From Arthrobacter sp. YD4 (GTDB lineage Bacteria > Actinomycetota > Actinomycetes > Actinomycetales > Micrococcaceae): DNA of 64,000 nucleotides. The stretch covers positions 186,001 through 250,000 of the forward strand of contig NZ_JAUHHD010000005.1 in assembly GCF_030410515.1 (NCBI RefSeq). The letters run 5' to 3'. Shown here piece by piece: positions 21,601 through 29,871 of this stretch (its first letter is position 1; the number at the start of each line of letters is the position of its first letter). The notes under the pieces were generated by a model. It saw only the letters and a list, made by a program, of their open reading frames with translations, was not told where the DNA came from and did not search any database. Made by a program: the position numbers and the translations under genes.

Positions 21601-23122
21601 CGGGGCGCAGCGCCGGGGCGGGCTCGCGGGAGGCGGCCTCGCGCTGGTCGATCAGGTCCTCGAGGCGGGACAGCAGGGCGGTGCCGCCGGCCGGACCGGC
21701 GGCCAGGTGGTCCCCGGCGAGCGGGCTGTGGCCGGAGCCGGCGTGCGGGAGCCATTGCAGCCAGTCCCAGCGGTCCCGGGACTGGGCGGAGGTGATCGCG
21801 GTGAGGACGACCTCCGCCGGCGAGTGCAGGCCCACCAGCTGCAGCACCATGCCGCGGGCGACGTCGTCCACCAGGCCGCGGGCGCCGGCCAGGCCGAAGG
21901 AGCCGGCGGTGCGCAGCTGCGAGACGATCGGCACGCCCTCAACCTCGGCGAACCGGTGCAGGCAGTCCTGGATCTCAGCCATGAATTCGGGGTCGGTCTC
22001 GTTGTTCTGCGGTTCCTCGAACTGGATCCGGGACGGGGCGGTGCCCAGGCCGAAGCGCAGGCCCAGGAAGCCGGTGTGTTCGGGGCGGTGGGTCCACAGC
22101 AGCGGGCCCAGCTTGTAGATCGAGTCCACGGTGTCGCTGACGGAGGGGGCCTCCTGCAGCCGGACGGCCCGTTCCACCTTTTGCAGCCCGGTGATGTCGG
22201 CCTGGAACGCGGCCATGGCGGCGCGGAAGGACTTGAGCTGTTCCTTGCGTTCGCGCCGGGACTGCATCCTCTGGTCCATGTAGTGGCCCACGACGAACAG
22301 CGGCATCATCAGCATGAAGATCACGGACATCATGTTCTGCGTGACCGCGAAGACCACGGCGCCCATCATCAGCGGGGCGATCAGCATGATGTACGGGAAG
22401 GGCTGGCGTTCCTGGCGGGTGGGCCCGGACGGCACGGTGCGCTTGCGCGGTTCGAACCGGGGCACCACGCGGGGCGAGCGGTTGAAGTCGATCAGCGGGG
22501 AGCTCGGGGCGGCGCCCTGGCTGCCGCCGAGCGAGACCACCGAGACCGTGGTGTCGCCCAGGGTCACGGTGTCCGAGGAGGTCAGGGTGGCACGGGTAAC
22601 CGGCAGCCCGTCCATCAGCAGGCCGTTGGCGGAATTGGTGTCCACGATCTCGATGCTCTCGCCCACGGTGATCCGGGCGTGCCGCTTGGACGTCAGCGGG
22701 TCGGTCAGCCGGATGTCGACGTCGCGGTCCCGGCCCACGTAGCTGGTGCCCGAGGGCAGCGGGAATTCGCGGCCGACGTCGGGCCCGGAGAGGATCCGCA
22801 GGGTCGCCGCGGCGGGGCCCCGGTTCGCCCCGGGGACGGCGAACTGCTCGCTGACCTGGGTGAGGGAGATGATCGAGCCCGGCCGGAGGCCGGATTCGAG
22901 CAGGCCGTCTTCCCGGTTCAGGACAGTGCCGGTGGAGCCGCCGGCGGCGAAGGCCTCCTCGATCCGGAGCGAGAGGTTCGCCGGCGCGGGGGTGCCGCGG
23001 CGGGCCGGGTCGGCGGCCCAGAGTTCGGTGGCGATGTCCGCCACGGTGGCGAGGCCGTCGACGGTGACGGCCAGGTCCTTGGCCTCGGCGGGGTCGCGCC
23101 GCAGGGTCAGCCGGATCCTCAT
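18665..23122 (-). CDS. FtsK/SpoIIIE-type type VII secretion ATPase (EssC/EccC-like) with FHA domain
   Basis: A 1485-residue protein. The N-terminus has a ubiquitin-like stretch and an FHA domain (about 105-200; GRDRDVDIRL, SKRHARI, NSANG). Two membrane helices follow at about 243-279, then three P-loop modules. D1 is complete: Walker A GGTTGAGKSE (701-710), Walker B IIIVDEFAAL (about 804-813). D2 has GTGGSGKS (1028-1035) but ILVDGISAF where Asp-Glu is expected. D3 has GPPGSGRT (1306-1313), with Arg for the P-loop Lys. FHA plus two TMs plus three ATPase domains is the EssC layout of type VIIb systems. It should be the motor that exports the WXG100 protein. ATG 23122 overlaps the preceding stop (ATGA). 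Confidence 0.93.
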   Translation of the reverse strand: MRIRLTLRRDPAEAKDLAVTVDGLATVADIATELWAADPARRGTPAPANLSLRIEEAFAAGGSTGTVLNREDGLLESGLRPGSIISLTQVSEQFAVPGANRGPAAATLRILSGPDVGREFPLPSGTSYVGRDRDVDIRLTDPLTSKRHARITVGESIEIVDTNSANGLLMDGLPVTRATLTSSDTVTLGDTTVSVVSLGGSQGAAPSSPLIDFNRSPRVVPRFEPRKRTVPSGPTRQERQPFPYIMLIAPLMMGAVVFAVTQNMMSVIFMLMMPLFVVGHYMDQRMQSRRERKEQLKSFRAAMAAFQADITGLQKVERAVRLQEAPSVSDTVDSIYKLGPLLWTHRPEHTGFLGLRFGLGTAPSRIQFEEPQNNETDPEFMAEIQDCLHRFAEVEGVPIVSQLRTAGSFGLAGARGLVDDVARGMVLQLVGLHSPAEVVLTAITSAQSRDRWDWLQWLPHAGSGHSPLAGDHLAAGPAGGTALLSRLEDLIDQREAASREPAPALRPGFTDRPGDTAAEVPAPQLPTVLLVVEDDAPVDRGRLTRVLERGPDAGVHVIWVAASVEQLPAACRDFMAVDGEHGTTTGQVRLGRHTFPVSCESLDAGLAAQLARMLAPVVDVGKPLEDDSDLPRAVSYATLIGKDLLDNPQAVADRWSENNSVHASASPNRKDNGSLRALVGSKGIEPLYLDLKNEGPHALVGGTTGAGKSEFLQSWVMGMAAAYSPDRVSFLFVDYKGGAAFADCLQLPHTVGLVTDLSPHLVRRALTSLRAELHHREKLLNRKKAKDLLELQRRADPEAPPYLIIIVDEFAALATEVPEFVDGVVDVAARGRSLGLHLILATQRPAGVIKESLRANTNLRVALRMADEDDAVDILGVPTAAYFDPSIPGRGAVKTGPGRIQGFQTGYAGGWTTEKPQRPRIDVVEMAFGSGPAWAAPAEADPAAEQPAGPNDIARMTQNILRAADVLAIEPPRKPWLDELATTYDFSLLPNPRTDVRLLLGVADDPAHQDQPTVFYEPDRDGNMAIYGTGGSGKSAALRGIAIAAAVTPRGGPVNVYGIDCGSAGLRMLDELPHVGEVIDGDDVERVGRLLRWLRDLADDRAARFAEVRASTIVEYRRLSGMADEKRIFILVDGISAFRETFEYSKLSGLWDIFLQLATDGRPLGIHLVVTGDRPNAVPASLLASIQRRLVLRLSSEEDYLSMDVPRDVLGAGSPPGRGLLGGLEVQLAVLGGNSNLAVQAREVHKLREAMLRQGVERAPQIERLPDSVDLDLLPAGSPDLPVIGVDDETLQPAEILAKGPLLLAGPPGSGRTVALVTLAHALRRSNPGVELIYLGSRRSAAASLKLWDRSVVGADDVDEVIDELVDYSTGTPGKLAIFIEGLTEFTDTLAESGLARLVTASIKAEQWVVGESETSTWSSAWSLAQPFKSGRRGLLLNPGDIEGDSLLNTSLGRVSGDFIPGRGYIVGRGKVRKLQVALPPENRA

Positions 23123-23823
23123 GCGTCCCCACTCCCGCGCTGGGTCTCCAGCAGCCCCAGGTCCGCGGGGGTGACCAGGTGCGAGGTGACGGCGTGCTCG
23201 ACGAGCCGGGCCCGGCGGTTGGTGGCGAGCTTCCCGCCGCCGCCGCGCAGTCCGGCGACTCCCACCCGGTCAAGTTTGTCGCACACGTTATCCAGCTTTC
23301 TGTTGAAACGGGTCAGGGTCCAGCCCAGGGTCTTCGCCGCCTCGGCGGAGGAGGGTATGGCGCTGAAGCCGGTGCCTTCGCGGCGGAGCATGGGCTCGGC
23401 GAGGGCGACGATCAGGGCCTTTTGCGAGTCGGTGAAGACCACTGGCCCGATGGTGGTGTCGCCGCCGCTGTCCTCGCCGCGGGATTCCTGCCGGAAGGAC
23501 GGGGTGCGCAGGTGCACGGCGAACTCGTACGTGGTGGGGCCGGCGGTGAAGATGACGTTGGTGTGGCTGAAGACCAGCGGGATCCGGGCGCCGGGGGCCA
23601 GCCAGGCCTGCATGCCGCCGGAGGCGTCGGCGATGGTGGCGCAGAGCATGCTGCCGACGTTGCTGAGCCACCAGATGCCGTCGTAGCGGGCGATCTGCAG
23701 GAACTGCCGGTGCAGGTACGGGTTGTCATCGACTTCCAGGTCGCCCTCGCGGCCGATGCTGAAGATGTCCTCGTCGGATGGTTCGTGCCATTCGCCGCAG
23801 AAATCGATCGCTAGGTCCCCCAT
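23119..23823 (-). CDS. FHA-like protein with C-terminal winged-helix domain
   Basis: A 234-residue protein in two parts. The first about 110 residues form an atypical FHA domain: FSIGREGDLEVDDNPYLHR keeps the Gly-Arg and the Asn/His-Arg elements but not the full Ser-x-x-His core. The last about 95 residues look like a helix-turn-helix/winged domain (SAEAAKTLGWTLTRFNRKLD; CDKLDRVGVAGL). A phosphothreonine reader fused to a DNA-binding-like fold, encoded between the kinase and the ATPase, could be a regulator or an adaptor. ATG 23823 has AAGGAG eight bases upstream; the longer frame to 23901 lacks one. It overlaps the ATPase gene by four bases. Confidence 0.7.
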   Translation of the reverse strand: MGDLAIDFCGEWHEPSDEDIFSIGREGDLEVDDNPYLHRQFLQIARYDGIWWLSNVGSMLCATIADASGGMQAWLAPGARIPLVFSHTNVIFTAGPTTYEFAVHLRTPSFRQESRGEDSGGDTTIGPVVFTDSQKALIVALAEPMLRREGTGFSAIPSSAEAAKTLGWTLTRFNRKLDNVCDKLDRVGVAGLRGGGGKLATNRRARLVEHAVTSHLVTPADLGLLETQRGSGDA

Positions 23824-23848
23824 GATGCTTCTCCTTCTCGGGTGGTAG

Positions 23849-25558
23849 TCACGGTTTCTTGGCGCAGCCGATGGAGGGCTGTTCCATCGGTGAGGAGGCA
23901 CCGTCGGCGCGGACCATCATCACCTGGATGCAGGTCTCCCCCGAGGGATTCGGTTCCACCTGCACCTTGGGTTCGGCGGCCGCCTGGAACTCCCCCGTGC
24001 CTTGGAGGGAGTAGGTCCGCCATTTGTACTTGTCCCCCGGCTTGGGCTGCGGGTTCTTCCAGGTGAAGGTGACCTTCCCGGCCGCGTCCACGGCTCCGGT
24101 GAGGTTCTCCACGTCCGGGACCGTGCCGTTGTCCAGGGCGTCGGCGGGCGGCCGGCTGACCTGTTCGGCGGGTTTGGCGGCGGGCGCCGGGCGGGTGGTT
24201 CCGGCCACGACGCCGACGACGGCGGCCACCACCAGGACGGCGCCGGCGACGACGGCGAGCACCAGGTTGCGCCGGCTGTGGTCGGGGGCGGCGGCGCTGT
24301 CTCCGACGGCGTCGGCTGCCGCCGCGTCAGTGTCCCCCGAGGCCTGCCGGCTGGAACGGCTGACGGTGGCCGCGACGTCGTCGTCCTCCGCGGGGGCGGC
24401 CGGCGTGAAGGAGGGCACCGTACCCGGCTTCCGGACGGTGTCGGCCCCCTGCGGCGCGGCGGGCGCTCCGGCGGGGCGGCGGACGGTGTCGCTGCCGGAC
24501 CCACCCTGCGGGGCCTGCTGTGGCGCCGTCGTGGGAGCCGTTGTGGCGGTGTTCGGTGCTGTTACCCCGCCGAACCGGGTGGGGAACGTGGGGCCGTGCC
24601 CGGTGGCGTCCGGGTCGATCGCCGCGATGCTGCGGACCCGGGTCTCCTCGAAGCTGTCGTCCGGGTGCGGTTCGTCGGCGCGGGGTTCCTCGAGGACCTC
24701 GAAGGGGGTCACCGAGAGATTCAGTTCGGCCTGGATGCGCTGCAGCGCCAGGGCGAAGGCATGCGCCGAGGAGTACCGCGACGCCGGGGCCTTGGCCATC
24801 GCGGTTGCCAGGGCCAGTTCCAGGGACTCGGGCACGTCGGCGCGGCCCAGCTTGGGCACGGGCATGCTGGTGATCCGGGAAATCAGCTCGCGCTGGGAGT
24901 TATCCGCGCCCGGTAGGACGAACGGGGACCGGCCGGCCAGCAGGGTGTAGAGGGTGGCGCCGAGCGCCCAGACGTCCACCAGGACGCCGTCGACCTGGCG
25001 GTCGCTGAACTGTTCCGGCGGGGACCACGGGATGGACATGCCGGCGTCCTCGTCCTGGTCCCCGGCGAGGGTGCCGGAGATGCCGAAGTCCGTCAGCGCG
25101 GGCCGGTTGTAGTCGGTGACCAGGATGTTCGCGGGCTTGATGTCCCGGTGGGCGATCCCGGCCCGGTGCGCGGTCTCGACGGCGGAGGCCACCTGGATGC
25201 CGACGGCCAAGACCTCGTCCACGCTGAAGCGCTGGCGCCGGTAGCGGACGTCCAGGCTTGGCCGGGAGCAGTACTCCATGGCCAGGTACGAGTGGCCGGC
25301 GTCGGTGATCTCGGCCTCGAAGATCGTCACGATGTAGGGGTGCGAGGAGAGCTGGGCCATCAGGTTGGCCTCGGACTCGAACCGGCGGCGGGCGCCCTCG
25401 GTCTTCAGGTCCGAGAGCAGCACCTTGACCGCCACCTTGCGGCGCGGACGGTCTTGTTCGTAGAGGTAGACGTCGGAGAAGCCGCCGGAGCCCAGCAGGC
25501 TGACGTAGCTGAAGCCGGGGATGGTGGGCGGCGGCGCGGCGGGGCGTTTGGCGTTCAC
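23849..25558 (-). CDS. Transmembrane Ser/Thr protein kinase
   Basis: A 569-residue Hanks-type kinase. Kinase domain about 15-280: Gly loop LLGSGGFSDVYLY, Lys45 in VAVKVLL, catalytic HRDIKPANI (Asp139), DFG at 157-159, and PEQF in the P+1 loop. A 150-residue low-complexity linker with SDTVRRP and ADTVRKP repeats leads to one membrane helix (431-453). The outside part is an Fn3-like domain (VTFTWKNPQPKPGDKYKW) with two Cys. It has no PASTA repeats, so it is not PknB. Likely targets are Thr residues in the neighbouring FHA proteins. GTG 25558 overlaps the upstream stop (GTGA). Confidence 0.93.
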   Translation of the reverse strand: MNAKRPAAPPPTIPGFSYVSLLGSGGFSDVYLYEQDRPRRKVAVKVLLSDLKTEGARRRFESEANLMAQLSSHPYIVTIFEAEITDAGHSYLAMEYCSRPSLDVRYRRQRFSVDEVLAVGIQVASAVETAHRAGIAHRDIKPANILVTDYNRPALTDFGISGTLAGDQDEDAGMSIPWSPPEQFSDRQVDGVLVDVWALGATLYTLLAGRSPFVLPGADNSQRELISRITSMPVPKLGRADVPESLELALATAMAKAPASRYSSAHAFALALQRIQAELNLSVTPFEVLEEPRADEPHPDDSFEETRVRSIAAIDPDATGHGPTFPTRFGGVTAPNTATTAPTTAPQQAPQGGSGSDTVRRPAGAPAAPQGADTVRKPGTVPSFTPAAPAEDDDVAATVSRSSRQASGDTDAAAADAVGDSAAAPDHSRRNLVLAVVAGAVLVVAAVVGVVAGTTRPAPAAKPAEQVSRPPADALDNGTVPDVENLTGAVDAAGKVTFTWKNPQPKPGDKYKWRTYSLQGTGEFQAAAEPKVQVEPNPSGETCIQVMMVRADGASSPMEQPSIGCAKKP

Positions 25559-27360
25559 AGCAGCTCCTCGAAGCGCAGCTGGATGCCGTCACCGAGTTCG
25601 GCGATGTCGCCGTCGAACACGATCGCCATCTCGCCCTGGGCGAGCCGGCGCGGGGCCTGGCCCTCACGCAGGAGCACGGTGCCATTGGTGGCCTTGAGGT
25701 CGCAGAGCATCACGTGCCAGCCCTCCAACCGGACCTCCACGTGCGAGCGGGAAATATCGCCGCCGGGGCTGGCCACCTGGATCAGGCGGGGCATGACCGC
25801 GCCCTGGACCCGGGAGACCGAGGGCTGGCGGCCGATGATCAGGGACTGGTCCAAGTCGATCAGTTCGCCGGTGGAGAGCCGGACCCGGCCGAGGCGCGGC
25901 CGCCGGACCTGCACGCCGTCGCCGGGCAGGGCCTGGCCGCAGTAGGCGCAGGCGGCGCTGGTGGGCGGGTTGGCGTGGCCCTGGGGGCAGACCCGGGCCA
26001 GGACCATGGGGCCCGTGCCGGGAGCCGGCTCCGGGGGCGACTGCAGCGGGGCCGCTCCCCTGCCGGGCAGCGCGCTCTTCATGATGGTCTGGCCGTCGTG
26101 GTCGGTATCGCCGGCGGCGGGCTGAGCCAGCGACGCCGACGCGGGGCTTTCCGGGGCCGTGTCCGGCCGGGCGAAGGCGTGAATCAACGACGGCGGACCC
26201 TGCTGGGCCCGCGGCGTGGGTGCAGTAGCAGGAGCCGGCGCGGGGGCGGCGGCCGCGCGGTCGCCGCCGGTGGCCCAGGGCACCGAATCGATCAGGCCCC
26301 CGGGCACGGCGGGCGGCGCGGGGGCCGGGGCGGGCGCGGGCTCCGGTTCCGGGGCGAAAACCGGCTCCGGTTCGGGGGCGGGCTCCGGTTCCGCGGCGGG
26401 TTCGGCCGCGGCCGTCGCGGGTTCACCGTCGGCATCCGGGTCCTCGCGGACGGCGGCGTCCTCGATGGTCCGCAGCACCGTCCGTTCCCAGAGGTGGTCG
26501 TAGCTGCTGGTGGGTTCGGCCTCGGCGGGTTCTGGCGCCTCGGGCACATCCTGGCCGGCGGCTGCGGCATCGGCAGGTTCAGAAGCGGCGGCTGCGGCAT
26601 CGGCCGCTTCAGACTCCGCGGGTGCCAGATCCTCCGGCAGTTCCAGCACGGTGTCGGCAGAGCTGCCGGCGTCGCCGGATTCAGCCTCAATCCGGTCGTC
26701 GGTAACGTCTGCGGCCTCATCGGCCAGCTCGGCCTCGACAACCGCCGCCGCGGCGGCGAGCAGCACTTCGTCGCGGGGCGCCGCAGCCGCAGGTGCCACC
26801 GCTGCCGGGGTCTGCATCGTCCCGGGCGTCCCGCCGTCGAGCGTGCAGACGAGCCCCCGGAGCATCACGACGCCCTCGGCCAGCGGCAGCCGGTCCGCGG
26901 CCGCAGTCGCAGTCGCGGCCGCAGCCGCAGCCGCAGCCGAGTCACCCGTGGCCGCGGGCAGTACGGCCTCGAAACCCTCAGCGGCGGGCAGCCGGCGCTC
27001 GGTCCAGGTGGTCACGTCGCGGCCGCTGAGTTCGGTGGTGGTGCCGCCGTCGAGCCGGACGGTCAGCTCGATCTCGCCGCGGAGGAACACCCGCAGGGGC
27101 GCCGCCAGGCCCACCACGCCGAACCACGGCAGCCGGAACAGCGACCCGCCCGAGGCTGCGGTGACGGCGTCGAGCACCTCGTGGATTTCCGGGGACCGGC
27201 CGAGCAGCGCCCACAGCGGCTCCACCAGGGACCGGCCGGTATCCGGCGGCAGCAGCACGATAGTGCCGCCGCGGATGATCCCCAGCCAGTCCCCCGGCAG
27301 GTAGCTCAGCCGTGCCCGTTCCTCAGCAGCGTCAGCTGCCGCGGCGTCAGCGCTTGCCAT
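25555..27360 (-). CDS. FHA-domain protein with zinc ribbon and Pro/Glu/Ala linker
   Basis: A 601-residue protein. An N-terminal globular region (about 1-150) of unknown type is followed by a long low-complexity linker rich in Ala and PEPEP/APAPAP runs. Then come a DTDHDGQT segment, a small zinc ribbon (CPQGHANPPTSAACAYCG) and a C-terminal FHA domain (IIGRQPSVSR; ISRSHVEV; DLKATNGT). Probably a cytoplasmic phosphothreonine-dependent scaffold. ATG 27360 lies inside the end of the phosphatase gene (14-base overlap), so the two are coupled; the frame stays open further upstream only as antisense-free shadow. Confidence 0.85.
   Translation of the reverse strand: MASADAAAADAAEERARLSYLPGDWLGIIRGGTIVLLPPDTGRSLVEPLWALLGRSPEIHEVLDAVTAASGGSLFRLPWFGVVGLAAPLRVFLRGEIELTVRLDGGTTTELSGRDVTTWTERRLPAAEGFEAVLPAATGDSAAAAAAAATATAAADRLPLAEGVVMLRGLVCTLDGGTPGTMQTPAAVAPAAAAPRDEVLLAAAAAVVEAELADEAADVTDDRIEAESGDAGSSADTVLELPEDLAPAESEAADAAAAASEPADAAAAGQDVPEAPEPAEAEPTSSYDHLWERTVLRTIEDAAVREDPDADGEPATAAAEPAAEPEPAPEPEPVFAPEPEPAPAPAPAPPAVPGGLIDSVPWATGGDRAAAAPAPAPATAPTPRAQQGPPSLIHAFARPDTAPESPASASLAQPAAGDTDHDGQTIMKSALPGRGAAPLQSPPEPAPGTGPMVLARVCPQGHANPPTSAACAYCGQALPGDGVQVRRPRLGRVRLSTGELIDLDQSLIIGRQPSVSRVQGAVMPRLIQVASPGGDISRSHVEVRLEGWHVMLCDLKATNGTVLLREGQAPRRLAQGEMAIVFDGDIAELGDGIQLRFEELL
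26898..26940. repeat. GC-rich hexanucleotide-like tract encoding poly-Ala
   Basis: Near-tandem CCGCAG/TCGCAG/CCGCAG units inside the FHA-protein gene encode an Ala/Thr run. The tract is a likely slippage site and part of the low-complexity linker, not a mobile or CRISPR repeat. Confidence 0.6.
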
Positions 27361-28390
27361 TGCTGTCCCGGTCAGTGGTGTCGGCCACTGCGCCGTCGGG
27401 TGCCACGTCCAGGACCTCGGTCGCGGCGGAGTCGGCGGTGATGTCCTGCGTTTCAGGAATGCTGGCCGGGAGAACGTCGGTGTCGACCAGTTCCGGCCGC
27501 GGGAGCGTGTTCTCGTCCTCGGCCTCGCCGGGCGTGCGCGGGGCGGTGTGGGCGCCGCCGTCGCCGGCCACGTTGCTGGCGTCCACCACGATGCAGGTGA
27601 CGTTGTCGCGGCCGCCGCTGCGCAGCGCCGCCTGGATGAGCTGGTCCACCGCTGCCTGCGGGTCCGGCTCGCCGGCAAGGATGCCGGCGATCTGCTCGTC
27701 GTCGAGCTCGCCGTTCAGCCCGTCGGAGCAGACCAGCATCCGGTCGCCCTCCTCCACGGGCAGCAGCCAGTAGTCCGCCTCGGTCTCGTCGCCGGTGCCC
27801 AGCGCCCGGGTGACCACGTGGCGGCGGGGGTGCACGGCGGCCTCGGCCTTGGTGATCTCGCCGGCGTCGACGAGTTCCTGGACCTCGGAGTGGTCCACGC
27901 TGACCTGGCTGAGCTTGCCCTGGCTGAGCCGGTAGGTTCGGGAGTCGCCGATGTTCATGACCAGCCAGTACGGCACACCGCGCTGCTCCACCACCACGAC
28001 GCCGGTGAGGGTGGTGCCGGCCCGCGAGCCGGTGGCCTCGCGGATGTCCGCGTCCGCCTGGACCAGGTACTGCTGGAGTCCCGCCGCGGTGGCGTCGCGT
28101 TCCCCGGTGGCCAGCTGCGGGATTCCGGCGAGGGTTCGGACGCAGATGCCGCTGGCGATCTCGCCGGCCTCGTGTCCGCCCATGCCGTCGGCGACGGCGA
28201 AGACCGGGTCCGCGGCGATGTAGGAGTCCTCGTTCATCTCACGGCGGAGGCCCCGGTCCGTGCCGTAGCCGCAGTTAAGCCGCAGGCTGGGCGCATCGCT
28301 GGGAACACCGCTGGGGGCGCTGCCGGCCGCGCTGCGTGCGGCACCCGCGGTGGCTGCGGCGGGGGGAACGGGAGACGGCTGTGTTGTCAT
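27347..28390 (-). CDS. PP2C-family Ser/Thr protein phosphatase
   Basis: A 347-residue soluble PPM phosphatase (PrpC/PstP type, but with no membrane anchor). Metal-binding Asp motifs are all present: REMNEDSYI, VFAVADGMGGHEAGE, VCSDGLNGEL and GGRDNVTCIVV. A Pro/Ala/Gly N-terminal tail (about 35 residues) and an acidic C-terminal tail flank the domain. It should reverse phosphorylation by the kinase encoded two genes downstream. ATG 28390 overlaps the RDD-FHA stop (ATGA). Confidence 0.95.
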   Translation of the reverse strand: MTTQPSPVPPAAATAGAARSAAGSAPSGVPSDAPSLRLNCGYGTDRGLRREMNEDSYIAADPVFAVADGMGGHEAGEIASGICVRTLAGIPQLATGERDATAAGLQQYLVQADADIREATGSRAGTTLTGVVVVEQRGVPYWLVMNIGDSRTYRLSQGKLSQVSVDHSEVQELVDAGEITKAEAAVHPRRHVVTRALGTGDETEADYWLLPVEEGDRMLVCSDGLNGELDDEQIAGILAGEPDPQAAVDQLIQAALRSGGRDNVTCIVVDASNVAGDGGAHTAPRTPGEAEDENTLPRPELVDTDVLPASIPETQDITADSAATEVLDVAPDGAVADTTDRDSNGKR

Positions 28391-29871
28391 GCCTGTCCTA
28401 GGTAGAAGGAGCGGTCACCGAAGTGCACGGTGGAGCCGGGGCGTACGTGGGTGGGCTCTCCGGGGGCCAGCGCGGTGCGGATGCCGTCCGGGGTGGTGAC
28501 GGCGCTGCCGTTGGTGGAGTTCCGGTCGGTCACCCAGATACCGCCGTCGCCGGCCTGCAGGTGCAGGTGGGTCTTGGAGATGGAGCGGCCCGGGTCGGCC
28601 ACGGGGATCAGCTGCACGGCATCCTCGCCGGGGTGGCCGGCGGGGTTGCGCCCGATCAGCGAGGCGCGGTCGAGCTCGATTTCCCGGCCGTCGTCGATCC
28701 GGATCCGCAGCATGGCGAGGGTGATCGGCGCGGAGGAGTCGCCGCGGACCTGGGTGCGGTCATGATCGTCGTCGGGGTGGACGCCGAAGGCGCGGTTGTT
28801 CGCCGGCGTGCTGCGGACGGCCTCGATCGGGGCGAACCCGGCGGAAGCGGGGACGACGGCGGGCGCGGGCGCCGCGGCACCGGGTTCAGCCGCCGGGGCC
28901 GGGGCGGGTGCAGGTGCAGCCACCGCGGGCCGGGCATCCAGCCGGGCGGCACCCGCGACGGGCGAGGCGACCTGCTGGACCGGCGGCAGGTCGAGCGGGG
29001 CGAAGCTGTAGGGGCCCTGGATCCCGCCGGTGGCGATGGGGTTGCGTCCGGCGGCGACGTCGAACACCAGTGTCTTGGCGGCGGCGTCGTGCCAGCCGCG
29101 CAGCCCGTTGTTCTTGTCCCACCGGTTGGAGATGACCACCAGGACGGCCCATACGGCGGCAATCACGACGGCGGCCCCGAGGATCCACTGCGCGGCGCCG
29201 AACCATTGGAAGACCACCACCAGGACCGCGGCCACGGCGGCCAGCAGCACGCCGGCTCCGGTGATCAGCCCGCGCAGGAACACTGCGCCGCCGCCGGGGG
29301 CGTACCCGTCGGCGTCGGCGGTCCGGAGGCCCAGCACGCGGTTGCCCAGGGTGACGCCGGAACGGGACTCGAGCACCGCCTGGACGATCACGTACACCGC
29401 GGCGATGCCGAGGCCGATGCCGCCGAAGAGCACCAGCGAGGAGGTGTTGTAGATGATGGTTCCGTTGCTGCGGGTGCGGGTGACCTGCGAGAACCCGACG
29501 GCGAAGAGGATCGCCAGGACCGCCACCGGGCCCGTCCAGTCCAGCACCGCGGCCCCCAGACGCCGCTGCGCGGTCGCTGGAACCAGCTCAAGCTTGTTCG
29601 GCAACGCGGTACCTCCCCCTGGTCCGTGGACGTCCGCGCCGGCCGGCCGGGCGTCCCGTGATGTCGCGCCGCCCGGACTGTTTGGCGCTACCGGGATAGT
29701 ACCGGGTCCGGGGACACTCCGCGGGGCGGCGGGGACGGCGTGGGCGGCGCGGTTGGCCAGCGGCGTCCCGCAGGCGGGGCAAAATGTGGCGCCCGGGCGG
29801 ATCGGCTGCTGGCAGCGCGGGCAGCGGCTGGCGTCGGTCATGGCTCGGTGCGGGTCTTCCTGAAGCGTCAC
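28387..29871 (-). CDS. Zinc ribbon-RDD-FHA membrane protein
   Basis: A 494-residue protein: N-terminal zinc ribbon (CPRCQQPIRPGATFCPACG), Pro/Gly linker, an RDD membrane domain with about four helices (about residues 100-260; LELVPATAQRRLGAAVLDW carries the Arg, and NRWDKNNGLRGWHDAAAKT its end), an Ala/Pro linker, a HPDDDHDRTQVRG segment, then a C-terminal FHA domain (LIGRNPAGHPGED; ISKTHLHL; DRNSTNGS). It could anchor a phosphothreonine-reading module at the membrane beside the ATPase. GTG 29871 has AGGA six bases upstream and overlaps the transglutaminase stop; an internal ATG at 29841 is the alternative. Confidence 0.87.
   Translation of the reverse strand: MTLQEDPHRAMTDASRCPRCQQPIRPGATFCPACGTPLANRAAHAVPAAPRSVPGPGTIPVAPNSPGGATSRDARPAGADVHGPGGGTALPNKLELVPATAQRRLGAAVLDWTGPVAVLAILFAVGFSQVTRTRSNGTIIYNTSSLVLFGGIGLGIAAVYVIVQAVLESRSGVTLGNRVLGLRTADADGYAPGGGAVFLRGLITGAGVLLAAVAAVLVVVFQWFGAAQWILGAAVVIAAVWAVLVVISNRWDKNNGLRGWHDAAAKTLVFDVAAGRNPIATGGIQGPYSFAPLDLPPVQQVASPVAGAARLDARPAVAAPAPAPAPAAEPGAAAPAPAVVPASAGFAPIEAVRSTPANNRAFGVHPDDDHDRTQVRGDSSAPITLAMLRIRIDDGREIELDRASLIGRNPAGHPGEDAVQLIPVADPGRSISKTHLHLQAGDGGIWVTDRNSTNGSAVTTPDGIRTALAPGEPTHVRPGSTVHFGDRSFYLGQA

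Noticed and set aside
24002..24950. Plus-strand frames of about 300 codons opposite the kinase gene
   Set aside because: Both are Gly/Ala/Arg-rich shadows of the kinase linker; the kinase motifs are unmistakable on the minus strand.
26898..26940. CRISPR-like short repeats
   Set aside because: Units are six bases with no spacers and lie inside a coding frame for poly-Ala.
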